Origin: Tribonema minus
Lineage: Eukaryota; Sar; Xanthophyceae; Tribonematales; Tribonemataceae
NCBI GenBank assembly: GCA_017506865.1
Contig: JAFCMP010000550.1
Coordinates: forward strand, 434,001-498,000
Length of the DNA stretch: 64,000 nt
Direction: 5' to 3'
The notes under the pieces were generated by a model. That model ran no database searches, had not been told where the DNA came from, and saw nothing but the letters and a program-made list of their open reading frames with translations. Below are positions 59,311 to 64,000 of this stretch, one piece after another. The first letter of the stretch is position 1. Every line of letters begins with the position of its first letter. The translations under genes were made by a program, and so were the position numbers.

Positions 59311-61083
59311 ACGAACCACGCGAAAAGCCAATGCAGTTTCACTGCCTATCGTTCGCTTGGTGATGGTACCAATACGGCATCATTACGCCATCATCATCAC
59401 CATCGGCTTGGCGCACTGCCGGCTGGCACTGCAAGCGACCTGCACAGAACTGCTCAGAGGGCTCTCCTTTAGAGTTGCTGCAGAGTGGCATGCATGCTGC
59501 CTAGGCACCGCGTCACGTGAGTTCAATTGCTTCTTTGAGACAGGCAGGTAGCCTAGTCTTGCATGGCAATACAGGTGATGGCAGCGTAGCTCGCGTAAGC
59601 TGCCAGGCACCTTCTTGCCAACCCGAGGACTGCTGGCAGCGAGCAACCAGAGGGCTGCTACTGGTACTCAGTGACCTCAGATTGACAACTATTGAGGTTT
59701 CTTCCACGAGCTATCAACACCTCTAAATTACTCCAGGGTACATTGCCTACTTGAAGTTTTGATCAGGTACGCAGCTAAGGTTGCGTATATCCAGCGGCGC
59801 CGTTGCTCACACCATCAGCGGCAGTGTGCCAATGGAGTGACGTAGCCTGCCGCGGCATGTCCCTACGAGCACATGTGCGCTGTGAAGGAAACGCCATGGC
59901 ATTGCCGCAAATGCCCTGAGGGCCAACAGCTCTTGCGTGTACTGATGCTGACATTCCAGAATGAACTATCTGAGGTATTATGACCATAAGGCAGTATTCA
60001 TAACATAACGCCTACATCTGTGAGCGGTCCAGTCATGAGTGGAATGCCCGCTTCCTGGATAGTTTAAGTGCAGCTGGCACTTTTGTGCAGAGGCTTGCAA
60101 GCCATAACTGCCGTGCAAATACCCCCATTAGGTCAGAGCTGGTGGCTGAGGTATGCCGCACTTCACGTTTGAAGTCTCGAGATGAGGGCGCTGTGCATGC
60201 GTGTGGCCCACTTCCACACGACACAAGTACAAGTACGGCTGCACTTCACATTTGAAGCATGCTATGCATCTAGCAAGTACTGATAATGGCCTATGATGGC
60301 CCTTCACGTGTTGTGGGCTTGGTCCTCAGCTAGTGTACTGGCTAATTGGTTTTGGCACCCCGTGAGGTTCGCTGGTTTGTAGAAGCACTATCAAATGTGA
60401 CTGCAGATCAGTGCATGGCAAGCATGCAACACGTGCTGTGTGACCACATTGAACCAACAAGCACAGCCAGTGCTTCAAGTGATAAGTTGAAGTTGTCACC
60501 AACTATATTCAATCATGCTTTGGCTTCCGCTTTCAGCTCAACAACATCAACAAGTGACATGCCCGTGCCCGTCACTTCAAGTGTTGTTGCCATGTGCCAG
60601 CCAGTTGTTGCCATAGCCAGCCATCAATGGAGTCGAAAGTATTCTGCTCACTGCTTAAATGCGCCAAAAACCTGACCTTTGTGACTTATTTCATCAGCGA
60701 ATCAATAGAAATGACGCCATGCAAGTCAGTGAATACATACGCACAGTACTCTGTGTTGTGCAAGGGTGCAGCACAGATTAGTTCAAGAATGCTTCTAAGT
60801 AGAGCGCAGGTCAACCGTATTGCGGATGCACCTCCTGCTGCTGCATGCTGCTGCACACTATTTAAAACCTGGAACGCAAGCTCTAGAGTGGTCAGTGTTC
60901 GTACGTAAATTGGATTATGTTTTGCCAGGCCTTCGCACGCACACATCGTGCTGCACATATACAATAGAGCGTTAACCTGCAGGGTTGTGCCGTTTCAAAA
61001 TTATTGAATGTAAGCTCTGTGAGTCGCCTTTCAGCGAGCCAAAGTCGTGTTGAGGTCGTGAAAGTTAGCACACAAGCACATAC
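59311..61083. other. no gene recognised
   Basis: Open frames on both strands (for example plus 60346-60675 and minus 60964-60686) are protein-like in places but show no family motif and no coherent splicing. The stretch may contain 3' exons of the minus-strand candidate that starts at 61357. Confidence 0.35.
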
Positions 61084-61357
61084 CACATCTTGCCCTCGAT
61101 CGCGAGCTTTCGGTGCTGATCAATGAGGTCTGAGATTTGAATTGCACAAAAGTTACAACAGCTCCTCTGTATTTGACATCCGGTTGCACGGATTTCAGCT
61201 ACTTCACGTACGGGAGTTCGACAAGTGCAAAACATGAGAGCAATGTCATGTATGTACTCAGTCCCTGAATATCCGCTGAGCGACCGACCCACCTGAAGCT
61301 CCCATTTTCAGCGCTATCCTGCTTGTCCGTACTCGCAGACCTCGGCCGTGTCGCCAT
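61084..61357 (-). CDS. hypothetical protein, first two exons (partial)
   Basis: ATG at 61357 begins MATRPRSASTDKQDSAENGS, followed by a donor (CTTCAG|GTGGGT at 61293). A compatible second exon is 61164-61084 (phase 2 in, phase 2 out), ending ISDLIDQHRKLAIEGKMW before GTATGT. The acceptor choice (ACAGAG|G) is one of several possible and is the weak point. I do not recognise the family. Later exons were not found. Confidence 0.35.
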
Positions 61358-61543
61358 GGCCTCTCCCTCCCTCCTGCAACCGCGCCAGCTGCTGCGTTCT
61401 TCTGAGTCTTTCTGAGGAATGCAGTTACATGCCATCGGATCAAACGCGGATTTTTGGTGGCTCCGGGTGCCGGCTGCGACACTGGCATCAACGACAACAG
61501 CCAACTCGGCGGTGTGCTACGCTTTTTCAGCTTCGACGACTGA

Positions 61544-61948
61544 ATGAAGCATCCGTGGCCTAGTCGGCGCGGACACATGCTCCATACATCGCGCAAAAAG
61601 CATATTGACCGTGGTGACTGGTCATTTGACCATTATAATCCACCACCTGCTGACACTACGCTTTCGGGATGTGAAATGATGCTGCAACAAAGCATGCTGC
61701 CTATGTCTGCCAGAGCGACAGAACACAACTGCTGGCGACTACCGCAGGCAAGCGCATCATGGAGATCCTGCGGAAATGCCATGGCAAAAATGCTTACTCA
61801 AGATGCTCGACGCACCTTTTCCGCTCTGCACCACGACTCCACCAGCAAAAGCAATCCGCAGCCGTGGGGCAATCCTGATTTCCCTCGACCTCGCCTCCTG
61901 AACGTCTTTGATCACTTCATTCGACGTGGGGAGCGTCACCAACCTTGA
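61544..61948 (+). CDS. hypothetical single-exon protein (134 aa), divergent from the 61357 gene
   Basis: The frame opens MKHPWPSRRGHMLHTSRKKH, continues DRGDWSFDHYNPPPA and ends FDHFIRRGERHQP before TGA. Composition is mixed and protein-like, and the start lies about 190 nt from the opposing ATG at 61357, which would suit a shared promoter. A chance open frame of this length is not excluded; several non-coding frames of similar length exist in the window. Confidence 0.3.
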   Translation: MKHPWPSRRGHMLHTSRKKHIDRGDWSFDHYNPPPADTTLSGCEMMLQQSMLPMSARATEHNCWRLPQASASWRSCGNAMAKMLTQDARRTFSALHHDSTSKSNPQPWGNPDFPRPRLLNVFDHFIRRGERHQP

Positions 61949-62549
61949 AGTGCCGAGAGAAGTTGCCTTTTTGCAATTCGGGTTTTGCATGCTTGCATTG
62001 TGACACAAGGCCAAGGCCAACATTCCCATTAAATCTGCTTCGGGGCCATGCATGATGGCCAATATACAGTCAGAGCAGACATGCATCCACTTGCAAATGA
62101 TGACCGAATGACACAACGAGCAAGCAACACATCCAGGGAAGACCCACATTGAACAGCAGCAGCAGCGTTCTCCATTTACAGCGAGCGGCATCGGCTGCCG
62201 CGCAGAGAGCACCTGTCTCCAGTGGTAGAGGCCATTCATGTGGCGTGCACGATATGTATCACACGGCGTATAGAGGGCAGCAATGGTACTTCCAGAGTAC
62301 ATGCCCCACACCCACAACCTCTGCACCATATGTCTCCTCCCCCTCTCTCTCTTTCCTCGCCCAGCGTATGCTCTGCGCTAATGAGTAGTGCACCCCGGGG
62401 ATCGCCACTGCAGCAGCCACCTAGCCGCGCAACGTGGCCCCCTCGCGACAGTCCGCCTAGCCTAGCTTTACACCGCCGATTACGAACCACGCACACACGG
62501 TGAGGCTGGCATCTAAGCAGTCATGGCCAAAACTAGGTGTACACGACAT
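61949..62549. other. intergenic; nothing recognised
   Basis: The long minus-strand open frame here (61757-62329) overlaps the plus-strand candidate and shows no family features. Confidence 0.4.
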
Positions 62550-63252
62550 TCAGGTGCTGGTGCCCTGCGTGCCACTGCCACTGCGCTGGTTGTAGCTCCT
62601 GTACCCCCCCCTGTATCCCCCGCGCCCCCTCCCCTGGTAGCGCCTGCACAAACGCGCACATGAGGTGTGTGCAACAGAATGAAAGAACTGCGACATGAGC
62701 ATTGTGCCAAACCAAGAGCTGCCTGTGTCAGCGTGCATCACAAAAGTGCAAGTACCGGCTGGCAATGTAGCGCAACAGCATGGCTCTCTGTCGTCAACAC
62801 AACACATGCAGTATATATATTGAGCAGCTTGAGCTGCACTATACGCACATTTCAACCCATGCACTGACTGCAATGGAATACTGCTACGGCAAGCTTCATG
62901 TCTGTGCCGAGCTTTACAATAACCATGTCTATTGATGAGCTTTGAAGGCGGCGGCATGAGCATACCCACATTGCAAACGGCATCACAAAAACTCATCTCT
63001 ATAGCAAGGCCCATATGCACGTGGGTGCTGCAACTGTCAAATTGTGATTGAAACGAACAAGCCAATTTCACCTGCCAATGCAGCAAGCCCACATTGGAAC
63101 GCGAGCAAGTGCTGCTCCTTAATAACCAAATTTAGCACGCGGTCTTGCCTGTTGCCTGTGTTGACGCCAGTAGCGCCGAATGTTTCCGTGTTGAGCTTCC
63201 GCTCCGTGAAGCCCGGCACCCTGTGCCTCCCATCCAGGGCGTCGCACGAGAT
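62550..63252 (-). CDS. LSM14/Scd6/DCP5-like mRNA-decapping regulator, C-terminal exons (5' part outside window)
   Basis: Two terminal exons with matching phases: 63252-63149 (phase 0 in, phase 2 out) and 62643-62550 (TGA). The first encodes ISCDALDGRHRVPGFTERKL and then NTETFGATG. ISCDAL closes the FFD box and ERKLNTETFG is the TFG box of the LSM14/Scd6 family. The last exon is an RGG-type tail (YQGRGRGGYRGGYRSY...). Family members bind RNA and decapping enhancers in P-bodies and repress translation. The intron is GC-AG (AACAG|GCAAGA). The exon with the FFD residues and the N-terminal LSM domain was not found before the window end, so they should lie beyond 64000. Confidence 0.75.
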
Positions 63253-64000
63253 CTGCATGCACATGTGCATAAATCACATACATACGTAGTGCACATGTCA
63301 AGGGGCAAACACGTTGGTAGGTGCGCTGACACGACGCTTCGACAGCACATGACAAGCGCACGTCTATGGGCACGATTCAGAAATCTTAAAAGTGTTGAGG
63401 TTGAGTGTTGAAGTTGGCCCTGTGTCGCCCACTCAGCAGCATGGGACACGCAACTGCAGTGAATGGCACTTTGTGACAAGCACGCAGTGAGCGTACAAGG
63501 ACTACATGCTTCCGCACTCATGGTGTTCATGGACAAGCCGGCTGTCTACTTTTTGAGGCTCTTTTTCGAAGTAGCGGCAAACATGTCCAGCTACTTTGTC
63601 ACAATCTCCCACAGGCCAGTAAGATCGCAGCAAACACTGCCTCTGACATCACTTTCCGGAAGCATAGATGGCAGCTGCCGTACCCACTTCCTACCTAAAG
63701 TAAGCTGCTGATGATATGCTTCTGACACGCAGGCACAAGAGCATGAACAGCACAGGACATTCATGCTATGTCTCAGCCACCAGCACCTTGCCCTACAACC
63801 AGCCATAACTTGATCAAAGCACATGGCACATAATGAGGAAGCGTTATGGTACATCCAGCCTGTTGCTGAAGCAGAGGCTGCGCGGTACCATTGACCACAT
63901 TGAGACTGTTGGCCCCGATCACAGCACAGACGGTGCCTGTGACACGCAACTCAGCAGCCAACAAAGCTTCTGGCATGTCGCATTTTTTTTGCTGCGCCTA
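63253..64000. other. probable intron or upstream part of the LSM14-like gene; nothing certain
   Basis: A minus-strand fragment at 63976-63860 (MPEALLAAELRVTGTVCAVI) is protein-like but could not be joined in phase to the LSM14 exons. No FFD-box codons were found. Confidence 0.35.

Noticed and set aside
61757-62329. 190-codon minus-strand frame
   Set aside because: It has Cys/His-rich random composition, overlaps another candidate, and has no splice or motif support.

Overview
This is eukaryotic nuclear DNA, dense in spliceosomal introns. Coding blocks of about 45 to 450 nt are separated by GT-AG introns, with a few GC-AG, of several hundred bases each. The gene content includes a six-domain gelsolin/villin, an AAAP-type amino-acid transporter, an LSM14/Scd6-type decapping factor, a UBR-box exon, a tryparedoxin/nucleoredoxin-like protein and a heterokont-style ankyrin array (repeats ending like WARANGCPW). 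Short interstitial TTAGGG runs are also present. Together these suggest a protist or alga, most likely a stramenopile (for example a xanthophyte or brown-algal relative). That assignment is inference. I rebuilt exons by hand from splice signals plus reading-phase bookkeeping. Where all phases close, the model is much stronger than any single open reading frame.

Layout. 1-6.4 kb: repeat-rich, with minus-strand exons of a probable UBR-box (N-recognin E3) gene running off the left edge. 7.8-8.1 kb: a small minus-strand hypothetical gene. 8.86-10.0 kb: an F-box plus ankyrin-repeat gene broken by frameshifts. 11.1-20.8 kb: a plus-strand multi-exon gene of unknown function with one membrane segment and a C-terminal AT-hook. 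21.6-37.1 kb: a 17-exon plus-strand gelsolin/villin-family gene with a long Ala/Pro-rich tail and no villin headpiece; a 773-bp TA-flanked inverted-repeat element sits in its last intron. 38.1-40.4 kb: a four-exon minus-strand thioredoxin-fold gene, convergent with the gelsolin gene. 40.4-49.5 kb: a mobile-element zone with a tRNA-derived SINE, a head-to-tail stack of non-LTR retrotransposon copies that all end in AAGTACA, and a related 3' end embedded in tandem repeats. 50.1-59.1 kb: a 13-exon minus-strand amino-acid transporter gene. 61.0-61.9 kb: weak divergent gene candidates. 62.5-64 kb: the 3' end of a minus-strand LSM14/Scd6-like gene that runs off the right edge.

Two patterns stand out. 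First, nearly every multi-exon gene here carries intronic copies of its own exon edges: the last or first 15 to 60 nt of an exon together with the adjacent splice site, sometimes up to nine copies. This produces ready-made decoy or alternative splice sites. Second, the retrotransposon copies are stacked exactly end to start at AAGTACA, as if the element's own 3' terminus is its preferred target. No operons, CRISPR arrays, rRNAs or convincing functional tRNA genes are present.
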